Part shown: positions 32,553 through 39,862 of the stretch, piece by piece
Layout of the letters: each line of letters begins with the position of its first letter
Position numbering within the stretch: position 1 is the stretch's first letter
Position numbers and translations under genes: made by a program
The notes under the pieces: generated by a model
Seen by the model: the letters and a program-made list of their open reading frames with translations, nothing else
Databases searched by the model: none
What the model was told of the DNA's origin: nothing
Assembly: GCF_003047285.1 (NCBI RefSeq)
Contig: NZ_PZYX01000018.1
Coordinates: 1-45,062, forward strand
Length of the DNA: 45,062 nt
Reading direction: 5' to 3'
From: Nocardioides allogilvus
Lineage (GTDB): Bacteria; Actinomycetota; Actinomycetes; Propionibacteriales; Nocardioidaceae

Positions 32553-33227
32553 TTGTTCACCATCGCGATCATCGGCGGCACCGGTCCCCAGGGCAAGGGG
32601 CTCGGCTACCGCTTCGCCAAGGCGGGTCACGCCGTGCTGCTCGGGTCGCGCTCGGAAGAGCGCGCCGTCGAGGCCGCCGACGAGCTCCAGGCTCGGCTGG
32701 TCGGCACCGGCTCGGTCATCGGGGTGACGAACGCCAAGGCCGCGGAGGCGGCCGACCTGGTGCTCCTGGCCGTTCCGTACGACGGCCACGACGACATCGT
32801 TGCCGAGCTGGCCGACCGGATGCACGGCAAGGTGGTCGTCAGCTGCGTGAACCCGCTCGGCTTCGACAAGTCCGGCCCCTTCGGGCTCGACCTCGGGCCG
32901 ACCTCGGCTGCCGAGCAGGCCCAGGCGCTGGCGCCGGGCGCGCTCGTGGTCGGTGCCTTCCACCACCTGTCCGCGGCCTCGCTGATCAGTGAGGCGGACG
33001 TGCTCGACCACGAGGACGTGCTCGTCTGCGGCGACGACAGCACCGCGAAGGCGGTCGTGATGGAGCTGGCCGCCACGGTCACCGGCAAGCAGGGCATCGA
33101 CGCCGGCCACCTCCGGCTGGCCCGCCAGCTCGAACCGCTGACGGCCGTGCTCATCTCCGTGAACCGGCGCTACAAGACCCGCTCCGGCATCGCCGTCACC
33201 GGTCTTGCTCGCACCCTGCCTCGCTGA
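32553..33227 (+). CDS. npdG: F420:NADP oxidoreductase (NpdG)
   Basis: The 224-aa protein opens FTIAIIGGTGPQGKGLGYRF, the dinucleotide loop of F420-dependent NADP reductase. It continues with GSRSEERA for the NADP phosphate and ADLVLLAVPYDGHDD, typical of the NPDG family. It transfers hydride between NADPH and cofactor F420, supplying F420H2 to other enzymes. The likely consumer, an LLM-type F420 oxidoreductase, lies 445 nt downstream on the other strand. TTG at 32553 is chosen since the Rossmann strand begins there and GGGAG stands 6 nt upstream. It overlaps the next, opposite-strand gene by 32 nt. Confidence 0.88.
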   Translation: MFTIAIIGGTGPQGKGLGYRFAKAGHAVLLGSRSEERAVEAADELQARLVGTGSVIGVTNAKAAEAADLVLLAVPYDGHDDIVAELADRMHGKVVVSCVNPLGFDKSGPFGLDLGPTSAAEQAQALAPGALVVGAFHHLSAASLISEADVLDHEDVLVCGDDSTAKAVVMELAATVTGKQGIDAGHLRLARQLEPLTAVLISVNRRYKTRSGIAVTGLARTLPR

Positions 33228-33675
33228 GCAGGGCGGGGGACTCGGGCCTCCCGTCGAGCACCCGGTTGGTCCGCACCGCGACCTGCCAGCCACTCTCTCC
33301 GCGCCTCAACCGCCAGTGGTTGGCCGTCGCGCGGCGTACGACGAATCGTCCGTCCTGGTTGACGATCATCAGGGAGTGGCAGACAGCCAGCGCCTCGTCG
33401 CCCGACACGGTCACGACCGGCGGGCCGACGAAGTGGGCGCACCCGCCCGTGATCCAGCCCTGGTGGTTCGCCGACTCGACCATCGCCACGATCTCGTCGC
33501 GACCGTTCATCACGAGCTCGTCGACGTCGTAGACGCCCTCGGGCTCCCACAGTGCGGCGACGCCCGCAGCCGAGCCGGCGTCGACCAGCGGACCGTAGGA
33601 CGCGATCAGCCGGGCGATCTCCGCCTGGTCCTCGAGCCGCTGGAGCCGGGCCTCGAGTGCGGCCAGGTCGCTCAT
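33196..33675 (-). CDS. NTF2-fold (SnoaL-like) protein
   Basis: The 159-aa protein begins with a coiled helix (LAALEARLQRLEDQAEIARLIASYGPLVDAG). It continues in the SnoaL_4/NTF2 pattern: GVYDVDELVMNGRDEIVAMVES, GCAHFVGPPVVTVSGDEALAVCHSL and HWRLRRGESGWQVAVRTNRVLDG. The fold includes ketosteroid isomerases, cyclases and dehydratases; exact chemistry is unknown. Its start codon overlaps the stop of the upstream LLM oxidoreductase gene (ATGA), so the two are one operon and may handle the same substrate. The nearby steroid-type cluster makes a steroid-like ligand plausible. Confidence 0.82.
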   Translation of the reverse strand: MSDLAALEARLQRLEDQAEIARLIASYGPLVDAGSAAGVAALWEPEGVYDVDELVMNGRDEIVAMVESANHQGWITGGCAHFVGPPVVTVSGDEALAVCHSLMIVNQDGRFVVRRATANHWRLRRGESGWQVAVRTNRVLDGRPESPALLSEAGCEQDR

Positions 33676-34532
33676 TCGCCGACCTTGTCGCCGATGACGG
33701 CCAAGGCTGCGAGCTGGTCGCAGTAGTGCTCCACCGAGTCGGCCGCGATCGCGGCACCGGCGATGGTCGCCCCGGCCGCGCGCAGCCCGGTGAGCGCCCT
33801 CTCTGCCCGGTCGGGGTCACCGATCGGGTCGAGCTGGCGGCCGGCGCTGAGGACGACGTCGAAGCCGTCGGGCAGCTCCACCTTCCCGAGCAGGTCATGC
33901 AGCTGGTCGAGGCTGAGGCCGAAGGGCACCCACCCGTCGCCGTACGTCGTGGCCCGGCGCAGCGAGCGGAGCGTGCGGCCGCCGATCCACATCGGGACGC
34001 GCTCCTGCTTCGCGTGCGGCTCGACGACGAAGCCGTCGTAGTCGTAAAACTCTCCGTGGTGCGAGGGCACCCGTCGGGAGAGCGAGCCGCGCAGGGCGCT
34101 GATCGCCTCGTCGGCGCGGGCGCCGCGAGCAGCGAACTCCGCGCCGAGCAGGTCGAACTCCTCCTCGAGGCTGCCGACGCCGAGGCCGAGCACCAGTCGG
34201 CCGCCGCTCACCTGGTCGAGGGTGCCGTAGCGCTTGGCGATCTCGAGAGGGTGGTGGTAGCCGAGCACCAGCACCTGGGTCGCGAGCCGGATCTGCTGCG
34301 TCCGGGCGGCCAGGTAGCCGAAGGTCGCGAGCGGGTCCCAGTAGGTCGCTCCGCGCTGCTCCGCGATCTCCTCCGGTACGGCGACGTGCTCGCTGCACGT
34401 CAGGTGGTGGAAGCCGAGCCGGTCGGCCGCCTCGGCGATGCGGGCAAGCTCCTCGATCCCGGCCGTCGTCTCCCACGAGGAGTGGGCGCCGGGCACCCGG
34501 GTGACTACTGGACTGGCGATTCCGATGCGCAT
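33672..34532 (-). CDS. LLM-class F420-dependent oxidoreductase
   Basis: The 286-aa protein is a luciferase-like (LLM) TIM barrel of the F420 type. Its motifs are RIGIASPVV, FHHLTCSEHVAVP, YLAARTQQIRLATQVLVLGYHHPLEIAKRYGTLDQVSGGRLVLGLGVGSLEEEF and the MWIGGRTLRSLRRATTYGDGWVPF barrel end. These enzymes use F420H2 to reduce, or F420 to oxidise, varied substrates, including ketones and nitroaromatics. ATG at 34532 with AGAGAGG upstream gives the proper N-terminus; longer readings add a non-conserved 56-residue leader. It is co-transcribed with the SnoaL-like gene. The npdG gene close by could supply reduced F420. Confidence 0.87.
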   Translation of the reverse strand: MRIGIASPVVTRVPGAHSSWETTAGIEELARIAEAADRLGFHHLTCSEHVAVPEEIAEQRGATYWDPLATFGYLAARTQQIRLATQVLVLGYHHPLEIAKRYGTLDQVSGGRLVLGLGVGSLEEEFDLLGAEFAARGARADEAISALRGSLSRRVPSHHGEFYDYDGFVVEPHAKQERVPMWIGGRTLRSLRRATTYGDGWVPFGLSLDQLHDLLGKVELPDGFDVVLSAGRQLDPIGDPDRAERALTGLRAAGATIAGAAIAADSVEHYCDQLAALAVIGDKVGE

Positions 34533-34552
34533 GGGGGCCTCTCTGGCGGGTG

Positions 34553-34565
34553 GACACGCGGTGTC
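34553..34565. promoter_or_regulatory. Palindrome upstream of the LLM gene
   Basis: GACACGCGGTGTC has 5-bp arms around GCG and lies 20 nt before the LLM start codon. It could be a repressor site for the LLM-SnoaL operon. Confidence 0.3.
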
Positions 34566-34644
34566 GACAGGTCTACCGGCGGCCTCGCCGACGTGCCCGA
34601 CGGTTCCCGGTGGTCGGGAGGGAAGGGACGCCATCCAAAGATTT

Positions 34645-34718
34645 CTGAAATTGCTTCTAGTTTTGACTGTCACAGGGGCGTGGGCGTTGCTACAGTCCAA
34701 AACAAGAATTCATTTCAG
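34645..34718. promoter_or_regulatory. Large AT-rich inverted repeat before the IclR gene (operator)
   Basis: Left arm 34645-34670 and right arm 34692-34718 match as inverted copies at 22 of 26 positions plus a one-base insertion, separated by 21 nt. Shared blocks are CTGAAAT, TTCT, GTTTTG and ACTGT. A TACAGT box (34691-34696) overlaps the right arm. The region is conspicuously AT-rich for this genome. Confidence 0.7.
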
Positions 34719-34739
34719 TTTCGCACAGTGGAGGTCCTG

Positions 34740-35624
34740 ATGTCCGTGGCAACCGTGGAGCCCGACGCCCGCCCGGCGCTGCCGCCGAGCATGGTGGAGC
34801 GGATGACGCTGATCCTCGATGAGTTCACGGCTCGCTCGACCCGCCTCACCCTCGAGGAGGTGGCTCGGCGCACGCACCTGCCGCGGTCCACGGCGCACCG
34901 GATCCTCGACCAGCTCGTGAAGCTGCGCTGGCTCGACCACACGTCCTTCGGCTACTGCCTCGGCACGCGCTCGCTCAGCCTCGGGGGAGGCGGCGACGAC
35001 CACGCCGAGGTGCGCCAGGCCGCCGCGCCGCTCCTGCACCAGCTCAGCGTGCAGACCGGTCTCGTCGTCCACCTGGCCGTCCTCGACGAGGCCGAGGTGC
35101 TCTACCTCGACAAGGTCGGCGGCCGGTTCGCCGCCACCGTCCCCTCGCGGGTCGGTGGTCGTGCCCCCGCCCACTGCACCGCGCTCGGCAAGGCGATGCT
35201 CGCCTGGCTGCAGCCGGAGGAGGTCGAGGAGCGCTTCGCCGCCGACCTCGAGCGCCAGACGCACCTCACCATCGGCGAGGTCGGCCTGCTCCACCAGGAG
35301 CTGAACCGCATCCGCGCCCGCCGCGGCGTCGCCTTCGAGAAGGGCGAGTGCTTCTCGCAGATCTCCTGCGTGGCCGCCGCGATCCGCAGTCCGGAGGGAC
35401 CGATCGCTGCGATCTCGCTCGTGGGCGACACCCGCGCGCCGATGGAGAAGGTGGCCCCGCTGGTCGCCGATGCCGCCCACCGCGTCTCGCTCGAGCTCTT
35501 CCCCCGGACCAGCGAGCCGCGCACGGCTCGCCGCATGTCGGCGTCGACGTCGGGGGAGCAGAACTACTCCGCCGCCACGATGGAGCGCCTGGTCGTTGCC
35601 GGTCAGACCGGCAGCTGGTTCTGA
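34740..35624 (+). CDS. IclR-family transcriptional regulator
   Basis: The 294-aa regulator has an N-terminal winged HTH (RMTLILDEFTARSTRLTLEEVARRTHLPRSTAHRILDQLVKLRWLD) and an IclR effector domain (HLAVLDEAEVLYLDKVGG, HCTALGKAMLAWLQPEEVEE, RRGVAFEKGECFSQISCVAAAI). IclR proteins sense small aromatic or carboxylic ligands and often control catabolic genes beside them, commonly including themselves. ATG at 34740 has GGAGG 5 nt upstream. The large inverted repeat lies just before it, between it and the divergent LLM-SnoaL operon. The steroid-type cluster follows, so it probably controls one or both flanks. About 35 C-terminal residues after the effector domain are unconserved. Confidence 0.9.
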   Translation: MSVATVEPDARPALPPSMVERMTLILDEFTARSTRLTLEEVARRTHLPRSTAHRILDQLVKLRWLDHTSFGYCLGTRSLSLGGGGDDHAEVRQAAAPLLHQLSVQTGLVVHLAVLDEAEVLYLDKVGGRFAATVPSRVGGRAPAHCTALGKAMLAWLQPEEVEERFAADLERQTHLTIGEVGLLHQELNRIRARRGVAFEKGECFSQISCVAAAIRSPEGPIAAISLVGDTRAPMEKVAPLVADAAHRVSLELFPRTSEPRTARRMSASTSGEQNYSAATMERLVVAGQTGSWF

Positions 35625-35631
35625 GAGCCGT

Positions 35632-36183
35632 TCAGCCCCAGTGGTCGCCCCAGCCCCACAGGGCCGGCTCGTCGAGGGCCGTCGTCGACTCGGACTGCAC
35701 GCCGAACCCGCCGCGGTAGAAGATCATCGGCGGCTCCTGCTCGAGCAGCTCCACCTCGAGCACCCGGCCGAGCACCACGTCGTGGTCGCCCGCGACGTGC
35801 ACCTCGTGGACCTCGGCATGGACACGCAGCAGCACGTCACGCAGTGACGGCGTGCCCCAGCGGGAGACGTCCCAGTCGAGTCCGTCGAACTTCACGCCGC
35901 GGCTCGAGCCGAAGCGGGCACACAGGTCCTGCTGCTCCTCGGCGAGCACGTTGACGGTGAACCGGCCGGCGGTGCGGATGCGCGGCCAGGCACGGCCGCG
36001 GTGGTCCGCACAGAAGAGGATCAGCGGCGGGTCGAGCGACACCGACGCGAAGGACTGGCAGGCGAAGCCGATCGGCTCGTCCGACTCGAGTCCGGTCACG
36101 ACCGTCACCCCGGAGGCGAAGGCCCCCATCGCGCGACGGAGCTCGTCGGGCGTCGGGCCTTCGACCACGTCTTGAGTGCTCAT
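35632..36183 (-). CDS. hsaB: Flavin reductase, HsaB-like component of a two-component monooxygenase
   Basis: The 183-aa protein is a flavin reductase-like FMN-binding split barrel: LRRAMGAFASGVTVVTG, IGFACQSFASVSLDPPLILFCADHRGRAWPRI, FTVNVLAEEQQDLCARF, and HDVVLGRVLEVE with an FYRGGFG end. HsaB reduces flavin with NADH for HsaA, which hydroxylates the aromatised A-ring phenol (3-HSA) in actinobacterial steroid breakdown. The HsaA-like gene lies 3.7 kb away in the same module, supporting the pairing. It is convergent with the IclR gene and divergent from the HsaD-like gene. The minus-strand box TAACGT 6 nt before its ATG suggests a leaderless message. Confidence 0.82.
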   Translation of the reverse strand: MSTQDVVEGPTPDELRRAMGAFASGVTVVTGLESDEPIGFACQSFASVSLDPPLILFCADHRGRAWPRIRTAGRFTVNVLAEEQQDLCARFGSSRGVKFDGLDWDVSRWGTPSLRDVLLRVHAEVHEVHVAGDHDVVLGRVLEVELLEQEPPMIFYRGGFGVQSESTTALDEPALWGWGDHWG

Positions 36184-36189
36184 GCAACG

Positions 36190-36195
36190 ACGTTA
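36190..36195 (-). promoter_or_regulatory. -10 box of the hsaB-like gene (leaderless)
   Basis: Minus-strand TAACGT is followed by 6 nt and the ATG at 36183. No clear -35 is seen. Confidence 0.5.
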
Positions 36196-36269
36196 GGTCC
36201 GTACGGCGAACGCCCCTGTCGAGGTCTCGGTGACCGGGAGCCTCGGGGCCGACGAGAGACGTCGCTGTC

Positions 36270-36285
36270 TACGGTCCGTGGACCG
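36270..36285. promoter_or_regulatory. Candidate -10 and palindrome before the hsaD-like gene
   Basis: TACGGT (36270-36275) is a plausible -10 giving a leader of about 28 nt with GAAGAGG before the ATG. It overlaps palindrome CGGTCCGTGGACCG (36272-36285), a possible operator for the forward catabolic operon. Confidence 0.4.
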
Positions 36286-36303
36286 ACCAGGAAGAGGACG
36301 CTG

Positions 36304-37143
36304 ATGCTGAAGGAGCTGGCCACCGAGCGCGGTGTGCTGAGGTACTACGACGTGGGCGAAGGCCCACCTCTCCTGCTGCTCCACGGCTCCGGCCCGGGGG
36401 TGACGGGTTGGCGCAACTACGAGGGCAACCTGCCCGCGCTCTCGCAGCACTTCCGCTGCCTGGTGCTCGAGTTCCCCGGCTTCGGTGTGAGCGACCCGAC
36501 CGACCAGCACCCGATGATGGCGGCGCCGGCGTCCGTCATCGACTTCCTCGACGGGCTCGGCCTCGACCGGGTCGACGTCATCGGCAACTCGATGGGCGGC
36601 ATCGTCGCGACCCAGCTCGCGATCAAGCACCCGGACCGGGTGCGCAGCCTGGTCACCATCGGCGGCATGGGCAAGAACATCTTCAGCCCGTTCCCCGGCG
36701 AGGGGATCAACCTGCTGATGGAGTTCACCGACGACCCGACGCGCGAGCGCCTCGTCCAGTGGCTCCGCTCGATGGTCTTCGACCAGGAGCTGGTCACCGA
36801 CGAGCTGGTCGAGACCCGCTGGGAGCAGGCCACCCAGCCCGAGACCCTCGACTTCTCGCGCCGGATGTACGGCAGTGCGGCCATGGCTGCGCGCGCCGCG
36901 TCCGCTGCGGAGAGCGACGCGGCGCCGTACTGGGCGCTGTTGCACAAGATCAAGGCCCGGACCCTCATCACGTGGGGCCGGGACGACCGGGTCAGTCCTG
37001 TCGACATGGCGTTGTTGCCGATGCGGACGATCCCTGACGTGGAGGTGCACGTGTTCCCCAACTGCGGACACTGGGTGATGATCGAGCAGAAGGAAGCCTG
37101 GGAAGCGACCGTGCTGGCGTTCCTGCTGCGAGGTGTGGCATGA
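36304..37143 (+). CDS. hsaD: Alpha/beta hydrolase, HsaD-like meta-cleavage product hydrolase
   Basis: The 279-aa alpha/beta hydrolase has the oxyanion-hole motif LLLLHGSGPGVTGW and the nucleophile Ser96 in VIGNSMGGIVA. The Asp of TWGRDDRVSP (about 227/228) and His256 in GHWVMIEQKE complete the triad. The HGSGPG form is typical of carbon-carbon hydrolases of ring-cleavage products (HsaD, BphD, MhpC). HsaD splits the product of HsaC in steroid A/B ring breakdown. The forward operon starts here; the stop overlaps the next flavoprotein gene by 4 nt. Confidence 0.85.
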   Translation: MLKELATERGVLRYYDVGEGPPLLLLHGSGPGVTGWRNYEGNLPALSQHFRCLVLEFPGFGVSDPTDQHPMMAAPASVIDFLDGLGLDRVDVIGNSMGGIVATQLAIKHPDRVRSLVTIGGMGKNIFSPFPGEGINLLMEFTDDPTRERLVQWLRSMVFDQELVTDELVETRWEQATQPETLDFSRRMYGSAAMAARAASAAESDAAPYWALLHKIKARTLITWGRDDRVSPVDMALLPMRTIPDVEVHVFPNCGHWVMIEQKEAWEATVLAFLLRGVA

Positions 37144-38786
37144 GCTGGGACGACGAGTTCGACGTCGTCATCGTCGGCAGCGGCGGCGGCGGCATGACCG
37201 CGGCCCTCACCGCGCACGACCTCGGCATCAGCTGTGTCGTGCTCGAGAAGGCGAAGCTCTACGGCGGCACCACCGGCATCTCCGGTGGCGGCATCTGGGT
37301 GCCCAACAACCCGACGCTGCGCCGGGCCGGTCACGACGACAGCCGTGAGTCGATCCGGACCTACCTCGACGAGCTGATCGGTGAGCGCGCCGAGCCCAAG
37401 CGCCTCGATGCGTACGTCGACCACGGACCCGCCGCGATGGCCCTGCTCGAGCAGAGCCGATGGGTGAAGTTCTTCTGGACCAAGGGCTACTCCGACTACC
37501 ACCCCGAGCTCCCCGGCGGAAAGCCGCTCGGCCGGTCGATCGAGGCCGTCCCGTTCGACACCCGCAAGCTCAAGCAGGACGAGAAGTTCCAGCGCCCCAA
37601 CTCCATGAAGGGCCCGCTGGGCCTGTGGATCACGGCGAAGGACTACAAGAACCTGGCCATGGTCAAGCGCACGTGGGGTGGCCGTCGCGCCAGCCTCGTC
37701 GCCGCCTGGCGCGTGGCGTCCAATGTGATCCGCAGGAGGCACATGTCGACCGGCGGCCGGGCCCTGGTGGCGCGTCTCCGGATGGCGCTCAAGGACGCCG
37801 ACATCCCGCTGTGGCTGGAGACCCCGATGACGTCGCTGGTCGTCGAGGACGGCCGCGTCGTCGGCCTCTCCGTGACGAGGGACGGTGAGACACAGCGGAT
37901 CCACGCCCGCAAGGGCGTCCTCATCGCCAGCGGCGGCTTCGACCACAACCAGCAGATGCGCAACGAGTGGCTGCCCGAGGGTGGCCGTGAGGACCTGAGC
38001 CTCGGCGCCCGCGAGAACGTCGGCGACGGAATCACCGCCGGACTCGGCCTCGGTGCCGCGGTCGACCTGATGGACGACGCGTGGTGGATGCCGTCGGTGA
38101 CGCACCCCAGCGGCGCCAGCATCCCGCTGGTCTCCGAGCGCTGCATCCCCGGCTCGGTCATCGTCTCGTCGGACGGCAGGCGCTTCACGAACGAGTCGTC
38201 GCCGTACACGAACTTCGTCCACGACCAGCTCGACGGCAAGCACGTGCCGGCGTGGTTCGTGATGGACGCGAAGGCGCGTCGTCGCTACCCGTTCGCGCAG
38301 ATCCTGCCGGGGCAGCCGTTCCCGAAGTCGTTCTACGACGCGGGTCTGGTGGTGCGGGCGGAGAGCCTGGAGGAGCTGTCGACGAAGGTCGGTCTTCCCG
38401 AGGACGCGCTGGCGCAGACCGTCTCCACGTTCAACGACTATGCCCGCACCGGCATCGACCTCGAGTTCGGCCGCGGCCACAGCGCCTACGACCGCTACTA
38501 CGGTGACCCGACACTGAAGAACCCCAACCTCGACACCATCGACACCGGGCCCTTCTACGCGGTCCGCCTCGACGTCGGCGACCTCGGCACCAAGGGCGGC
38601 CTGGTCTGCGACGAGCACGCCCGGGTGCTGCGCGAGGACGGATCGGTCATCGACGGTCTCTACGTCACCGGCAACGCGTCGTCGTCCGTGATGGGCACGG
38701 AGTACGCCGGTCCGGGCGCCACCATCGGCCCGTCGATCGTCTTCGGCTACGTCGCCGTCAAGCACGCGGCAGGTGCCCTGCCATGA
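37140..38786 (+). CDS. kstD: 3-ketosteroid delta-1-dehydrogenase-like flavoprotein
   Basis: The 548-aa FAD enzyme begins FDVVIVGSGGGGMTAALTAHD and has LYGGTTGISGGGIWVPNNP. Key residues of known KstD are matched: a Tyr in GYSDYHPE (117 or 120), Tyr356 in NESSPY, and Tyr522 with Gly526 in TEYAGPGATIGPS. KstD introduces the C1-C2 double bond of 3-ketosteroids, which together with 9-alpha-hydroxylation opens ring B and aromatises ring A. The family also includes enzymes for related 3-keto substrates, so the exact steroid is not known. It overlaps both neighbours by 4 nt, placing it firmly within one operon with HsaD- and KshB-like proteins. Confidence 0.87.
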   Translation: MSWDDEFDVVIVGSGGGGMTAALTAHDLGISCVVLEKAKLYGGTTGISGGGIWVPNNPTLRRAGHDDSRESIRTYLDELIGERAEPKRLDAYVDHGPAAMALLEQSRWVKFFWTKGYSDYHPELPGGKPLGRSIEAVPFDTRKLKQDEKFQRPNSMKGPLGLWITAKDYKNLAMVKRTWGGRRASLVAAWRVASNVIRRRHMSTGGRALVARLRMALKDADIPLWLETPMTSLVVEDGRVVGLSVTRDGETQRIHARKGVLIASGGFDHNQQMRNEWLPEGGREDLSLGARENVGDGITAGLGLGAAVDLMDDAWWMPSVTHPSGASIPLVSERCIPGSVIVSSDGRRFTNESSPYTNFVHDQLDGKHVPAWFVMDAKARRRYPFAQILPGQPFPKSFYDAGLVVRAESLEELSTKVGLPEDALAQTVSTFNDYARTGIDLEFGRGHSAYDRYYGDPTLKNPNLDTIDTGPFYAVRLDVGDLGTKGGLVCDEHARVLREDGSVIDGLYVTGNASSSVMGTEYAGPGATIGPSIVFGYVAVKHAAGALP

Positions 38787-39799
38787 CCCTCCAGGTGCGG
38801 GTGGTCGAGGTGGTCCGCGAGACCGCGGAGGCCCACTCGCTGGTGCTCGAGCCGGTGGACGGCAGCACGCTGAGCTACCGGCCCGGCCAGTTCCTCACCC
38901 TCAGCATCCCGACCGATCGCGACGGGGGAGCGGCGCGCTGCTACTCGCTGTGCAGCTCGCCGGCCCTCGACGAGAAGGCCAAGGTCACCGTCAAGCGGAC
39001 GGTCGACGGCTACGCCTCCAACTGGATCTGCGACCACGTCGTCGCCGGCACCGTCCTCGACGTGCTCAAGCCGGCGGGCACGTTCACGCCGAAGCACCTC
39101 GACGACGACTTCCTGCTGTTCGCCGGCGGGTCCGGGATCACGCCGGTGCTCTCCATCCTCAAGACCGCACTGCACTCCGGGACGGGATCGGTGGCGCTGG
39201 TCTACGCGAACCGCGATCCCGACTCGGTGATCTTCCGTCACGAGCTGGCCGCCCTGTGCGGTGCGTACGGCGAACGGCTGTCCGTCCTCCACTGGCTGGA
39301 GTCGGAAGAGGGCCTGCCATCGGCCGCGGGTGTTGCAGAGGTCGTGGCCGCGCACCCGGGCCGCCAGTCCTTCATCTGCGGACCGGGGCCGTTCATGGAC
39401 CTCGTCTCGGAGGCCCTGCGCGCCGCCGGTGTTCCCGGCGACCACGTGCACGTCGAGCGCTTCACCTCCCTGCACAACGACCCGTTCCACGAGGCCGCCG
39501 TCGTGCTCGACGAGGCGGCCGCGTCCAGCACGGTCGAGGTGACCCTCGACGGGGACACCAGCAGCGTCCCGTGGCCCGACGGCAACCGGCTGCTCGACGT
39601 GCTCCTGGCGGCCGGCATCGAGGCGCCGTACTCGTGCCGCGAAGGCGCCTGCAGCGCGTGCGCGTGCATCCTGCTCGAGGGCGAGGTCGACCTGGCGCAC
39701 AACGAGGTGCTGGACGCGGCCGACCTCACGGACGGCCTGATCCTGGCCTGCCAGGCGACCGCCCGCAGCGCGCGCCTGAAGGTCACCTACGACGCCTGA
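38783..39799 (+). CDS. Ferredoxin-type reductase, KshB-like
   Basis: The 338-aa protein has an N-terminal FAD domain (RPGQFLTLSIP, RCYSLCSSP) and an NAD domain (LLFAGGSGITPVLSILKTAL, FICGPGPFMDLV). A C-terminal plant-type [2Fe-2S] domain has Cys285, Cys290, Cys293 and Cys323. This is the layout of KshB, which passes NADH electrons to the Rieske oxygenase KshA that 9-alpha-hydroxylates steroids. No KshA-like gene is in the window, so it either serves one elsewhere or has another partner. It overlaps the KstD-like gene by 4 nt, and a short hairpin (39807-39821) follows. Confidence 0.85.
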   Translation: MTLQVRVVEVVRETAEAHSLVLEPVDGSTLSYRPGQFLTLSIPTDRDGGAARCYSLCSSPALDEKAKVTVKRTVDGYASNWICDHVVAGTVLDVLKPAGTFTPKHLDDDFLLFAGGSGITPVLSILKTALHSGTGSVALVYANRDPDSVIFRHELAALCGAYGERLSVLHWLESEEGLPSAAGVAEVVAAHPGRQSFICGPGPFMDLVSEALRAAGVPGDHVHVERFTSLHNDPFHEAAVVLDEAAASSTVEVTLDGDTSSVPWPDGNRLLDVLLAAGIEAPYSCREGACSACACILLEGEVDLAHNEVLDAADLTDGLILACQATARSARLKVTYDA

Positions 39800-39862
39800 G
39801 GGCACGTCCCGCTCAACGGGAGGTCAGCCGCGTGGAGTGAGGATCGCTGCGAACGTCAGGTC

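Noticed and set aside
34533..34700. N-terminal extension of the LLM oxidoreductase (56 residues)
   Set aside because: It has no similarity to the family, covers the divergent promoter region and the left arm of the inverted repeat, and the ATG at 34532 has a good ribosome site.
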